Of a DNA stretch of 64,000 bases, positions 45,100-53,201 are shown in pieces (the first letter of the stretch is position 1; each line of letters begins with the position of its first letter). The notes under the pieces were generated by a model. The model was not told where the DNA came from and made no database searches. It worked only from the letters and a program-made list of their open reading frames with translations. The stretch is from NCBI RefSeq assembly GCF_003054285.1, contig NZ_QBKS01000001.1:1612001-1676000 (forward strand). The letters run 5' to 3'. A program made the translations under genes and the position numbers. This DNA is from Litoreibacter ponti (GTDB taxonomy: Bacteria > Pseudomonadota > Alphaproteobacteria > Rhodobacterales > Rhodobacteraceae).

Positions 45100-45801
45100 A
45101 TGATTGAGCAGGCCGAAGTGCTGGACGCGCTGCGCACCAAGATTCTTTCCGATCCGGAAGTCATCCTTGAAGATCAAGACCTTATGCGCGCGCTCATTGA
45201 CGCGAACGAGCGCTCGCTGGGCGGCAATATCGTCGATCTGCGCGGCATCGCGATGGAGCGGATGGAAAGCCGCCTCGACCGGCTCGAGGACACGCATCGC
45301 TCGGTGATTGCCGCGGCCTACGAAAACCTCGCGGGCACGAATCTGATCCACAACGCGGTGCTGAAGGTGCTGGAGCCCACGGATTTCTCCACCTTCCTGC
45401 GCACGCTGTCGGGTGATCTGCTGACCGCGCTGCGGATCAGCCGCCTGCGACTGATCCTCGAAAGCCACGAGGCCGACGGGCCCTCCGTCGGGTTCGAGGA
45501 CGTGCTGTCGGTGGTCGAGCCCGGCGTGGTCGATCACTACATCACCGCAGGTCGCGACATCCCGGTGCGCCCGGTGAGTCTGCGCCAGGTCTCGCCCGCC
45601 TCGGCGGATGTCTACGGCGACACCGCCGCCTACATCAAATCCGAAGCCCTGCTGCGCCTTGATCTGGGCGAGGGCCGCCTACCCGCGCTGCTGGTGATGG
45701 GCTCGGAAGACCCGCATCAGTTCCGTCCGAACCAGGGCACCGACCTTCTGACCTTCTTCGGCGCGGTGTTCGAGCGCGCGATCAAACGCTGGCTGGCGTA
45801 A
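45100..45801 (+). CDS. DUF484 family protein, 233 aa
   Basis: A GAF-like domain protein conserved next to xerC in many proteobacteria; its role is unknown. It begins MIEQAEVLDALRTKILSDPEVILEDQDLMRALI, then a coiled segment MERMESRLDRLEDTHRSVIAAAYENL, and a GAF-like half ending LLVMGSEDPHQFRPNQGTDLLTFFGAVFERAIKRWLA, which is the family signature. ATG 45100 is preferred over TTG 45094 because AGAGG then lies nine bases upstream. The stop overlaps the xerC ATG by one base (TAATG). Confidence 0.88.
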   Translation: MIEQAEVLDALRTKILSDPEVILEDQDLMRALIDANERSLGGNIVDLRGIAMERMESRLDRLEDTHRSVIAAAYENLAGTNLIHNAVLKVLEPTDFSTFLRTLSGDLLTALRISRLRLILESHEADGPSVGFEDVLSVVEPGVVDHYITAGRDIPVRPVSLRQVSPASADVYGDTAAYIKSEALLRLDLGEGRLPALLVMGSEDPHQFRPNQGTDLLTFFGAVFERAIKRWLA

Positions 45802-46730
45802 TGCTGATCTCGCCCGCCTGCCGCGACGCGCTGGAGGGCTGGCTGACCCACCGCAAGTCGCTGGACGGGGTGGCCGACAACACGATCGAGGCCTATCGCG
45901 GCGATGTGCTGGGCTTCCTCACCTTCATCACGGGACATTTCGGCGACACGACGGGTCTCGCACCTCTGGCCCGCGTCAAGCCCACCGACATGCGCGCCTG
46001 GATGGCCCATGAGCGCAGGCGCGGCGTCGCCGCCCGCTCCCTGGCGCGCCAGCTGTCCTCTGTCAAAAGCTTCTACCGCTGGCTGGCCGAGCGCGAAGGG
46101 TTCGAACCGACCGCCGTGCTCGCCACGCGCAGCCCAAAGTTCCAAAAGAAGCTCCCGCGCCCGCTGGCCGAGGATGCCGCCCGCGCGATGATCGACACGG
46201 TGGAGCTGCAGGCGGGCAAGGACTGGATCGCCGCCCGCGACGCCGCCGTGCTGACGCTGCTCTATGGCTGCGGCCTGAGGATATCCGAGGCGCTCGGCCT
46301 GCGCTTTGCCGACACGCCGCTGCCCGATGTGATGCGCATCACCGGCAAGGGCGGCAAGGAACGTGTCGTCCCGGTGATCGACGCCGCGAGGCGGGCCGTC
46401 GCGCGCTATCTGGCCGCGCAACCTTTCCCGATGGAGCCCGACGATCCGCTCTTTCGCGGCGCGCGCGGCGGCGCGCTCAGCCCGCGCCTGATTGCCAAGG
46501 CAATGGAGAGCGCGCGGATGCAATTGGGCCTGCCCGCCACGGCCACGCCCCACGCCATGCGCCACTCCTTTGCGACCCATCTGCTGGAGGCTGGCGGCGA
46601 CCTGCGCGCCATCCAGGAATTGCTTGGCCATGCCTCTTTGTCGACGACGCAAGCCTACACCGCCGTCGACACCGCGCGGCTGATGGAGGTCTACGACAAC
46701 GCCCACCCCAAAGGGCGCAGGCACGGCTGA
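45801..46730 (+). CDS. xerC: Tyrosine recombinase XerC, 309 aa
   Basis: XerC with XerD resolves chromosome dimers at dif. It has the N-terminal SAM-like core-binding domain (about 5-95) and the catalytic domain with Arg in YGCGLRISEALGL, Lys in GKGGKERVVP, HAMRHSF (HxxR), LGHASLSTTQ and nucleophile Y286. Coupling to DUF484 is the housekeeping arrangement, so it should not be read as an integrase of the neighbouring cassette. Confidence 0.94.
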   Translation: MLISPACRDALEGWLTHRKSLDGVADNTIEAYRGDVLGFLTFITGHFGDTTGLAPLARVKPTDMRAWMAHERRRGVAARSLARQLSSVKSFYRWLAEREGFEPTAVLATRSPKFQKKLPRPLAEDAARAMIDTVELQAGKDWIAARDAAVLTLLYGCGLRISEALGLRFADTPLPDVMRITGKGGKERVVPVIDAARRAVARYLAAQPFPMEPDDPLFRGARGGALSPRLIAKAMESARMQLGLPATATPHAMRHSFATHLLEAGGDLRAIQELLGHASLSTTQAYTAVDTARLMEVYDNAHPKGRRHG

Positions 46731-46784
46731 TCTTCTCACTTGGCCCTATTTTCTTGACGAAACGGGTAACCTTGGGTCAAGCTG

Positions 46785-46801
46785 CTTTCATTGTTTGAAA
46801 G
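46785..46801. promoter_or_regulatory. Short inverted repeat upstream of the DUF4123 gene
   Basis: CTTTCA-TTGTT-TGAAAG, eight bases before the ATG at 46810. It includes most of the 12-mer TTGTTTGAAAGT (46791-46802) also found before the maoC-like gene. A further spaced pair, CTTGAC (46753-46758) and GTCAAG (46776-46781), lies upstream. A regulatory role is a guess. Confidence 0.35.
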
Positions 46802-46809
46802 TCAATTTG

Positions 46810-47448
46810 ATGACCCAGACCGTTATTATGGACCTTGCGACCCCGTCGCAGGCACAAGAAACGCTGTCGGTTGAGTATGTTGGGCCTGTGGAGCCTTTGG
46901 ATGCGCAATTCGGCACCATCGAAAAGCTGTGCGTCCCCGAAACGCTCGCGGAGGTCGCCTTTCAGCCGAATCTGACCACCTACGCCGTGGTCGATAACGC
47001 CGCGATTCCCGGCATCACCGGCATGGCCGAGGGCGATGGGCTGGAGAAAGCCTGCCTGTTCAAGGGAGAGCTCGGCGACGAGCTGGGCGAGGTCGCTCCC
47101 TGGATCATCGCCCTCAAACCCGACAGCAAGGTGACCCGGGCCATTTTTACCAAGGGCGACGCGCAATGGCATCTGTGGCGCAAGCCGACGGTGCTTCTGG
47201 TTCAAAGCGACGCCCCCCTCGACAAGATGCGCGCGCATTTTCGCAAGTTCACCCGGGCGCAGGATGAGAATGGCGCATGGCTGTTCTTTCGCTTCTGGGA
47301 GCTTCCGGTCCTGCGCGCCCTGCGCAAATCCGGGCTGCGCGACACGGTCTATGCAAAGCTTCTGGGACCGCACCGGTTCCTCTACCCCGATCTTGGCCCC
47401 GACGGGGACGAGGGGCTTTGGGTCCTGCACGCGCAGGAGGACGGCTGA
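46810..47448 (+). CDS. DUF4123 domain protein, probable T6SS effector adaptor/chaperone, 212 aa
   Basis: It resembles DUF4123 (Tap/TEC) adaptors that load cargo effectors onto the VgrG spike of type VI secretion. Characteristic segments: TTYAVVDNAAIPGI near the start, AWLFFRFWELPVLRAL (the FRFYDPRVLR-like motif of the family), and the acidic stretch before APWIIALKP. The start MTQTVIMD is chosen; a TTG five codons upstream is possible. The stop overlaps the next ATG (TGATG). No vgrG, PAAR or structural T6SS gene is in the window, so the secretion link rests on family knowledge. Confidence 0.75.
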   Translation: MTQTVIMDLATPSQAQETLSVEYVGPVEPLDAQFGTIEKLCVPETLAEVAFQPNLTTYAVVDNAAIPGITGMAEGDGLEKACLFKGELGDELGEVAPWIIALKPDSKVTRAIFTKGDAQWHLWRKPTVLLVQSDAPLDKMRAHFRKFTRAQDENGAWLFFRFWELPVLRALRKSGLRDTVYAKLLGPHRFLYPDLGPDGDEGLWVLHAQEDG

Positions 47449-48197
47449 TGGCGCTGGTTCTCTCCCCCGAGGTGATCCGGGACATCCGGTTCGAGACCCT
47501 GTTCGAGACCTATCACGACATGCTGATGCGCCACGACAAGCCGCGCTTCCGCGGCCTTGGCCACGCCCATACAGAGCGGTTCATGCGCCACGCGATCACC
47601 TATTGCGACACCCACAAGATTCATTCGGTCAACGGCATCGGCTACGTGATGTTCCTGATGACCTACCTCGGCTCCTACTTCTACATGGATTTCCGCCACC
47701 GCGAGATCAGCGCCATCCTCGAAGAACCCGCACCGGGCTTCGACAACCGCATCGATCGGGCGCGCACCGCGTTTCTTGGCTTCGTCGACAGCTTTCTGGG
47801 CACCAAGATGGAGCTTTACGCGCAGGATCTGGCCCGGTTCACCACCGCGCTGGAGGACGCCATTGAGGCCGACGCGATCGGCGAAGACGAGATGATCGCA
47901 TTGCTTCTGCGCTCGCACGGCGACCGCGCCTACCGGCTCACGCCCCAGCAACGCCAGGTGATGGTTCAAAATGCCGGGTCGGTGGCCAACGGGCTGGGCC
48001 TGACCGGGCGGCAGGGCCTCGCCCTGGCCCTGGGGCTGGGCTACTGGCTGGGATTTGGCGTGCATCAGGACCCGCTCTATCCCTGGCTCAGGGACAAGGC
48101 GCAGGAAGAAGACGATCCCGCCGCGCGGACCGAGGCGCTGACCGCTTACGCCCTCAAGCGCCTCAAGCGGCAGGTCGCCATGTTGAAGGAGGGATAA
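47448..48197 (+). CDS. Unknown protein of the DUF4123 cassette, 249 aa
   Basis: Not recognised. It is mostly helical and soluble, with no signal peptide or membrane segment. Distinctive stretches are FRGLGHAHTERFMRHAITYCDTHKIHSVNGIGYVMFLMTYLGSYFYMDFRHREISAIL and NGLGLTGRQGLALALGLGYWLGFGVHQDPLYPWL. The start overlaps the DUF4123 stop, and three bases after its own stop the metalloprotease begins, so it belongs to the same transcript. In other effector loci an accessory chaperone commonly sits in this position; that role is inferred from position only. Confidence 0.7.
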   Translation: MALVLSPEVIRDIRFETLFETYHDMLMRHDKPRFRGLGHAHTERFMRHAITYCDTHKIHSVNGIGYVMFLMTYLGSYFYMDFRHREISAILEEPAPGFDNRIDRARTAFLGFVDSFLGTKMELYAQDLARFTTALEDAIEADAIGEDEMIALLLRSHGDRAYRLTPQQRQVMVQNAGSVANGLGLTGRQGLALALGLGYWLGFGVHQDPLYPWLRDKAQEEDDPAARTEALTAYALKRLKRQVAMLKEG

Positions 48198-48200
48198 GAG

Positions 48201-49088
48201 ATGGGAAAGAGTTCCAACGATCCGACCCTGACGCCGAAAGAGCTGACGGGCCTGCGCGACGAGGCCGCTGATGCAACCGAAGGCTGCTGCACTTGCGTCT
48301 TTCGCAAGGACGGCACCCATGGGCCAAGTGGCAAGCTGACACAGATGCGGGCCGACGGCACGACGCCGAACGGGCAGACGGACACAAATTTTAAGGCCGA
48401 GATCATCATCAATCAGGGCGGCTCGCCCAAGGCGGTGCATGTTCTGACCCGCTGGAAGATGATCAACAAGACCTCCGACACGACCCGGTATCCCGACACC
48501 ACCACCCTAACAGACGACGTGGTGAACCAGCGCGTCGCGAAGATCCCCGGATCGATCCGCAAGAGCTGGAATGCCCGCCCCTACAAGCTGAAGATCACCG
48601 ACAGCAAATGCGGCGAGAATACCTTCAAGGTCGATTTCGACGCGCCGCAGGTCACCGCCAGCTCGCATTACGATCTTGAATTCGTCAATGTCATCGATGC
48701 TGCCACGAACAATATGGGGGCCAACAATGACTACCAGGGGATCAAGAGCGGCCGCTCCTACATCCTGCCCAGCTCCTTTTCGGGCAAGTTCAATCTTGCG
48801 GATAATCGTTCCGCCACCAATGGCGGGGACACCCATCTCGAGGCCCATGAATACGGCCACATGATCGGGCTGAAGGATGAATACCACGATGTCGGGCTCG
48901 ACCGCGGCGGGGTGCAGTACGAATTTTTCGACGGCACAAGCTCGCTGCACGCCTCCAACACCGACCTGATGGGCACCATGGGCACCACCACAGCCCAGCC
49001 GGAACGCTACTGCCTGACCATCGCCTATGCGGTCGTCGCCATCTTCGCCCAGAACGGAATTACAGTGACGGGGCTGGAAATTGTCTAG
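48201..49088 (+). CDS. HEXXH zinc metalloprotease-like protein, candidate T6SS effector, 295 aa
   Basis: It has a zinc-protease motif at H216-E217-Y-G-H220 followed by M-I-G-L-K-D226-E-Y. HEXXH plus a downstream acidic D-E-Y is the pattern of several bacterial effector-type metallopeptidases. No signal peptide is present, consistent with delivery by a contact machine rather than Sec. Residues 29-33 contain a CCTC cluster. The central TKINDSKCGENTF-like region and the polar N-terminus are not recognised. GGAGGGA lies about six bases upstream. It overlaps the following lipoprotein gene by eight bases, as expected for an effector-immunity pair. The target is unknown. Confidence 0.72.
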   Translation: MGKSSNDPTLTPKELTGLRDEAADATEGCCTCVFRKDGTHGPSGKLTQMRADGTTPNGQTDTNFKAEIIINQGGSPKAVHVLTRWKMINKTSDTTRYPDTTTLTDDVVNQRVAKIPGSIRKSWNARPYKLKITDSKCGENTFKVDFDAPQVTASSHYDLEFVNVIDAATNNMGANNDYQGIKSGRSYILPSSFSGKFNLADNRSATNGGDTHLEAHEYGHMIGLKDEYHDVGLDRGGVQYEFFDGTSSLHASNTDLMGTMGTTTAQPERYCLTIAYAVVAIFAQNGITVTGLEIV

Positions 49089-49683
49089 TCGTCTGGCCCG
49101 GGTCGCAGCAGTTACCATACTGCTCACCCTCGCGGCCTGCATCGCGCCCAGCCCTGGCGCCTCAACCGGAGACCCTGCCATGATCGAAGGCCTCAAGAAG
49201 CACCACACCCAGACCTGCGGCCCGCTGGAGGTCTCGGCCTATTTCGCCCCGACCACCGACCTTGCCCATCTGCGCGACATCGGGATCGAAGACCCCTACG
49301 AGCACAGCATCGCGTTCGAGATCGTGAACCGGGACGGCCCCGCCGGGCTGACCGCGCAGCTCCAAGACCCCGCGCCGCTGGCCTTCTTCTTCAAGATCGC
49401 CCGTCAGGACCGCGAGGGGCGCTTCATCGACATCACGCAGTCGCAGATCGACCCGCTGCACACCGGCGAGCCGACCCCGCGTGAAATCCGGTTCGCGGCC
49501 AACGGAGACCGGAACTTCGCACGCATCTCCTATGCCGCCTTCCGCACCATCACGGACGCTGCAAATCTTACCACGGGACGCTACCGGATCACGTTGGAGC
49601 CGTTCGAGATCGTTACGGTGGACGGAAAAGCCTGCCTATCGACCGTCCCGCCGATGGAGATCGAGGTGGACGGCACGCTCTAA
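49081..49683 (+). CDS. Lipoprotein, candidate immunity protein to the metalloprotease, 200 aa
   Basis: TTG start followed by a lipoprotein signal: SSRLARVAAVTILLTLAAC with lipobox cysteine C20. The mature part is beta-rich and unrecognised (GPLEVSAYFAPTTDLAHLRDIG, FEIVTVDGKACLSTVPPMEIEV). No later start codon would keep the signal. The eight-base overlap with the metalloprotease gene implies coupled translation. A membrane-anchored periplasmic protein next to a possible periplasm-acting effector fits immunity, but this is inference. Confidence 0.72.
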   Translation: MSSRLARVAAVTILLTLAACIAPSPGASTGDPAMIEGLKKHHTQTCGPLEVSAYFAPTTDLAHLRDIGIEDPYEHSIAFEIVNRDGPAGLTAQLQDPAPLAFFFKIARQDREGRFIDITQSQIDPLHTGEPTPREIRFAANGDRNFARISYAAFRTITDAANLTTGRYRITLEPFEIVTVDGKACLSTVPPMEIEVDGTL

Positions 49684-49820
49684 GCGAAGGGGCAGATCGC
49701 CCAAAAAAGCACGCCGCGCGTTCACGCGGATGTGTGCGATCGTATACATTCGTGAATTGGCTTCGCCCTGCGGCCCCTGCGACAAGTTGGCCATCCAGAA
49801 CACAGGGAGCCAACCAAGCC

Positions 49821-50408
49821 ATGACCATCCGCGCCACACTTGCCGCCGCCGCCACCGCAACCGCCCTCATGGCCTCCGGCGCGCATGCCGCCGACTGCGC
49901 CTACACCGAGGAAGATCCGTTCGACCTCGAGGCCGCGCAGATCGAAGAGATCTACGCCTGCCTGCAGGACAAGATGGCCGAGGGCTACGCCAAGGAAGGC
50001 GACGAGATCGGCACGGCCTATCGCGGTTGGACCGCCACCTCGACCCGCCCTGCGGTCGCAGGCCCCCATGGCAACCGCCTGCTCAACACCTTCGTCAACG
50101 ACGTCGCCGCCGAGCAGTACTTGAAATTCGAGGATGGCGATTTTGTCATGCCAGTGGGCTCTGTGCTGGCCAAGGAGTCGGTCTCGCTGTCCAAGAAGAA
50201 GAAAACCGCGCGCCCCGGCCCCCTGTTCATCATGACCAAGATGGAAGCCGGCTCGATCCCAGAGACCTCTGACTGGCTCTATGCCGGCCTGCAGCCCAAC
50301 GGCAAGGTCATGAAGGTCAAGCAAAGCTTCTGCCACGACTGCCATTCGGCGTTCGACACGCAGGACGCCATGGGCTACCCGATGGAAGAGGTCCGCGTCA
50401 GCAACTGA
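49821..50408 (+). CDS. Cytochrome P460 family protein, 195 aa
   Basis: A periplasmic c-type heme protein with signal peptide (MTIRATLAAAATATALMASGAHAAD) and one heme site, C171-H-D-C174-H175 near the C-terminus, as in P460/cytochrome c'-beta proteins. Segments YRGWTATSTRPAVAG, LKFEDGDFVMPVGSVLAKESVSL and FCHDCHSAFDTQDAMGYP fit the family; a lysine-heme cross-link cannot be judged. P460 proteins oxidise hydroxylamine or bind NO; a relative without nitrification genes nearby more likely handles reactive nitrogen. It stands alone after the T6SS-like cassette. Confidence 0.85.
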   Translation: MTIRATLAAAATATALMASGAHAADCAYTEEDPFDLEAAQIEEIYACLQDKMAEGYAKEGDEIGTAYRGWTATSTRPAVAGPHGNRLLNTFVNDVAAEQYLKFEDGDFVMPVGSVLAKESVSLSKKKKTARPGPLFIMTKMEAGSIPETSDWLYAGLQPNGKVMKVKQSFCHDCHSAFDTQDAMGYPMEEVRVSN

Positions 50409-50439
50409 TACACGGGCGGCCCTCAGGACCGGGGGCCGC

Positions 50440-52104
50440 CTATTCGACCGCGCCGTAGGCCTCCAGGAACGGGGCCATCTCCGCCTCGTACGTCTTCCAG
50501 GCCCCGACCGACGACGAATAGATCGGCTGGCGCACCTGCGCCGAGGACAGCGTCCGCACCTCCCGCTTGGTCTCGTAGAAGGACAGACAGGCGTCCTCCC
50601 ACTCCAGACCCACCGCCGCCACCAGCGCGCGCGACTGCGCCCCGGGCTCGGCGATCAGGTCCTCGTAGCGGATCTCGTGGAAAGCTCCCGGGCAATCCAG
50701 CCGCCAGAACCCCACCATCTCCTCAAACTGCCGCAGGAAAAGAGCGATGTGGCGCAAGTCGTTGGAATAGCGGTGCAGGCCCCGTTCGAACTGGTTCTTG
50801 TAGACTGACAGCGCGTTGTCGCGCGGGTCGCGGCGCACCACGATGAACCGCGCGTTGGGCATCAGCTTGTGCAGCACGCCCAGCGTCGCGTAGCTGCTGA
50901 TCGACTTGTCCGTCACATGGCCCGCGCCCGGGAAGGCCGCGTTCAGGTAAGCTGCAAAGCCATGCACATGAGATAGAACCTGACCCAACAGAGCGTCCGG
51001 TTCCCGCGCCGCATCCGGCGCCTCCCCCGTCAGCAGCGGGTTGATCTTCGGCTGTATCCAGCCCAGCTCTCCGCCGCCCTCCACCGCGGAGTGGGAGGCC
51101 AGTATCTGCTCCACCAGGGTGGTCCCGGAGCGCGGCGCGCCGGTGACAAAGATCGGAGCCGCATCCGACGGCTCGACCTCGATGTCGCGCAACTCGAGGT
51201 AGCGCGCCTTGATCGAGGCGATCCCTTGCGTTGCTGCATCTGCATCAAACGGATAGACCTTCGCCGCAACGGCGTTGCCTCGATTGAGATAGGTGAAGAC
51301 CTTGTCCGTCTGCCCGGTATCCTCCATCGCCTTGGCCAGTGCGCTCGTCAGCGTCGTGATGTCGGGATCCCCGCTGCGCTTGCTCTTCAGCGCCGCCCTC
51401 ATCCGCGCGATGTTGGGATCATCCGCCGCGACCTTGCCCAGCGAGACGTAGAGCGCGTATGGCCCGCCCATATGCGGGGCCGCGTCGATTGCTCTGAGGG
51501 CCGCGACCTTGGCCTGGGCCAGATCACCCATGGCGCGCAGCAACTCGGCCTTCCGGTAAAGGATCAGGTCGTCCTTAGGCGCCAGTTCCAACGCTGCATC
51601 GAAGCCTTCCAACGCCTCCTCCCGGCGGCGCAAGGCCGCGAGGCTCTGCGCCCGCTCCCCCAAGACCCGCGCGGTCTTGTACCCGCCCGACACCGCCGCA
51701 TCGAACCGCTCCAGCGCCTTGTCATGCGCGCCGCGCCTAGCCTGCGCGAGGCCCTCGAAGAATGCAAATGCCGGCTGTGTGCCGATTGCGGAACGGGCGC
51801 GCTTGCGCAGCAGATCGAAATTCTTGGGGTTGGGGTGCTTGCTCGCCATGTCAAGATAGGCGACCCAGATTGCAGGCTCGCCCGGACGCAGTTTCAGCGC
51901 CGCCTCGAAACTTTGGGCGGCGTCGGCCATGCGGCCCCGGCGCGCGGCGATCTCTGCGAGGTTGAAATGCACCTCCGCCAGCCCCGGAGCGGCGCGCAAG
52001 ATGCGGGCGTAGAGCTTTTCGGCCTCGTCAAACTGCCCCTTTGCCTGCGCCGCGCGGGCGCGGGCGAAGGCCTTCTGGATCTGCTCTTTGGTCATCTGCG
52101 CCAT
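50440..52104 (-). CDS. TPR-repeat sulfotransferase, 554 aa
   Basis: About 310 residues of tetratricopeptide repeats (starting KAFARARAAQAKGQFDEAEKLYARIL) are followed by a PAPS-dependent sulfotransferase domain. The domain shows the 5'-phosphosulfate loop PIFVTGAPRSGTTLVEQIL (about 320-330) and the 3'-phosphate region FIVVRRDPRDNALSVYKNQF. This architecture is common in marine alphaproteobacteria and is thought to sulfate polysaccharides or proteins. No signal or membrane segment is seen. It is divergent from P460 (3' ends face each other) and downstream of a second sulfotransferase-like gene in the same direction. Confidence 0.9.
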   Translation of the reverse strand: MAQMTKEQIQKAFARARAAQAKGQFDEAEKLYARILRAAPGLAEVHFNLAEIAARRGRMADAAQSFEAALKLRPGEPAIWVAYLDMASKHPNPKNFDLLRKRARSAIGTQPAFAFFEGLAQARRGAHDKALERFDAAVSGGYKTARVLGERAQSLAALRRREEALEGFDAALELAPKDDLILYRKAELLRAMGDLAQAKVAALRAIDAAPHMGGPYALYVSLGKVAADDPNIARMRAALKSKRSGDPDITTLTSALAKAMEDTGQTDKVFTYLNRGNAVAAKVYPFDADAATQGIASIKARYLELRDIEVEPSDAAPIFVTGAPRSGTTLVEQILASHSAVEGGGELGWIQPKINPLLTGEAPDAAREPDALLGQVLSHVHGFAAYLNAAFPGAGHVTDKSISSYATLGVLHKLMPNARFIVVRRDPRDNALSVYKNQFERGLHRYSNDLRHIALFLRQFEEMVGFWRLDCPGAFHEIRYEDLIAEPGAQSRALVAAVGLEWEDACLSFYETKREVRTLSSAQVRQPIYSSSVGAWKTYEAEMAPFLEAYGAVE

Positions 52105-52132
52105 GGGGGTCTGCTACCACCGGGCGGGCGGC

Positions 52133-52870
52133 TTATCCAGCCTCGGGCAGCAGCATCGTCGCACCCGACGCCGACAGCCTGCGCCAGACCTGCGCCTGCG
52201 TCTCCGCCCGTCCGCGCCCCCGGCCAAACCCCAGCGGCGGGAAGGCCCGGCGGCGGCTGACCGGCACGTCTGCGCTGTCCGGCGCAGGCAAAACCGCCAT
52301 GTCATGGGGGAAGACCGGCTCGCGGATGAATCCGTAAAGCGCGGTGAGCACGCGCACCGGGTCGCGCAGCAGACGGTCGCGATCGACGAGCAGAACCCGC
52401 TCCGCCGCTTCCGATTGCAGCGCGTCATGAATCTGGGCCAGCGGCGCGCCCAGCGTCCCATTGGGTGCCAGCAAGACATCGGGGCTCAGCGCCCGGCCCG
52501 CCTCCCCGGCCATCTCGGCCGCGATCGCCGCCGGGTCCCGCACCATCACGATGAAGCGCGACAACGGGAAGGTTTCGGCCAGCGGCGCGATCTGGCCCAG
52601 CCAGTTTGCGCTGTGGTCAAAGACAACCGCCTCCATCGGGCGCGCGTGATGCACCGCGTCGAGCGTGGCGCGCAGCAGGGCGGTGCCCATGCCGGGCTCC
52701 AGATGCGCATGCGCGCCCTCTCTGCGGTCAATTTGGCCGCGCGTCTGGGCGAACAGCGCCGCCGCCGGACCGTCGCTGGTTGCAAGGATGCGCGGGTTTT
52801 GCGCCAGCAGACGCGTCATCATCCCCGCCCCGGATCGAGGCAGGCCCGTGATGAAGTGAAACCGCGTCAT
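52133..52870 (-). CDS. Sulfotransferase-like protein, 245 aa
   Basis: It starts MTRFHFITGLPRSGAGMMTRLLAQNPRI, a P-loop like that of sulfotransferases (GLPRSG at 9-14, with A-G in place of the usual T-T/S-T). It also has FIVMVRDPAAIAAEMAGEAG (the RDP motif for the 3'-phosphate) and a short C-terminal domain. ATG 52870 is preferred (AAGG eight bases upstream); an ATG at 52927 would add 19 residues. It lies 28 bases upstream of the TPR sulfotransferase and is probably co-transcribed. The altered P-loop threonine leaves activity in doubt. Confidence 0.8.
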   Translation of the reverse strand: MTRFHFITGLPRSGAGMMTRLLAQNPRILATSDGPAAALFAQTRGQIDRREGAHAHLEPGMGTALLRATLDAVHHARPMEAVVFDHSANWLGQIAPLAETFPLSRFIVMVRDPAAIAAEMAGEAGRALSPDVLLAPNGTLGAPLAQIHDALQSEAAERVLLVDRDRLLRDPVRVLTALYGFIREPVFPHDMAVLPAPDSADVPVSRRRAFPPLGFGRGRGRAETQAQVWRRLSASGATMLLPEAG

Positions 52871-53201
52871 CGCGAGGACCTTGAGGGTCTGCTCTTTGCT
52901 CGTTACCTGCACCTGCGCCCCTTTCATCGGGTCTTGTTGGTGTCTGTGGCGGAGTCTGCCAGAGCGATTCGCGCCTGTCCATGCCCTTGCACGGCATGGG
53001 GCCCGCCAATTGTGGCGGTCTCGACGCGTGACGGGAAACAATCCGCCGGCGAGATGCTGCTTTGGCCCGGCTTCAGCACCCATTGGACGCTAAAATTTGA
53101 CTTTTTCGCAGAATTCGCCCGATTGTTGGCGCATTATCGCACTCTGCGCGCCGGTGGGGACCGTCGCAGTCACGCTTGAGACCTGAATTTTGAGGGCCCG
53201 C
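52871..53201. other. 331-base intergenic region between divergent genes
   Basis: It holds the divergent promoters of the sulfotransferase pair and the Hint gene. A 7-bp hairpin, CCATGCC...GGCATGG, is at 52979-52999. An A/T-rich patch with TTGACTTTTT near 53097 may be a -35 region for the Hint gene, but no good -10 box follows at 16-18 bases. No RNA gene or further coding frame was found. Confidence 0.4.

Noticed and set aside
46131..46160. tRNA-like GGTTCGAA sequence
   Set aside because: A GGGTTCGAACC match occurs inside xerC coding DNA near 46098 with no acceptor stem or anticodon arm; no tRNA gene was found in the window.
45801..46730. xerC as the integrase of a mobile island carrying the DUF4123 cassette
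   Set aside because: It is coupled to DUF484, the housekeeping arrangement, and has the sequence of chromosomal XerC. No attachment repeats or tRNA were seen.
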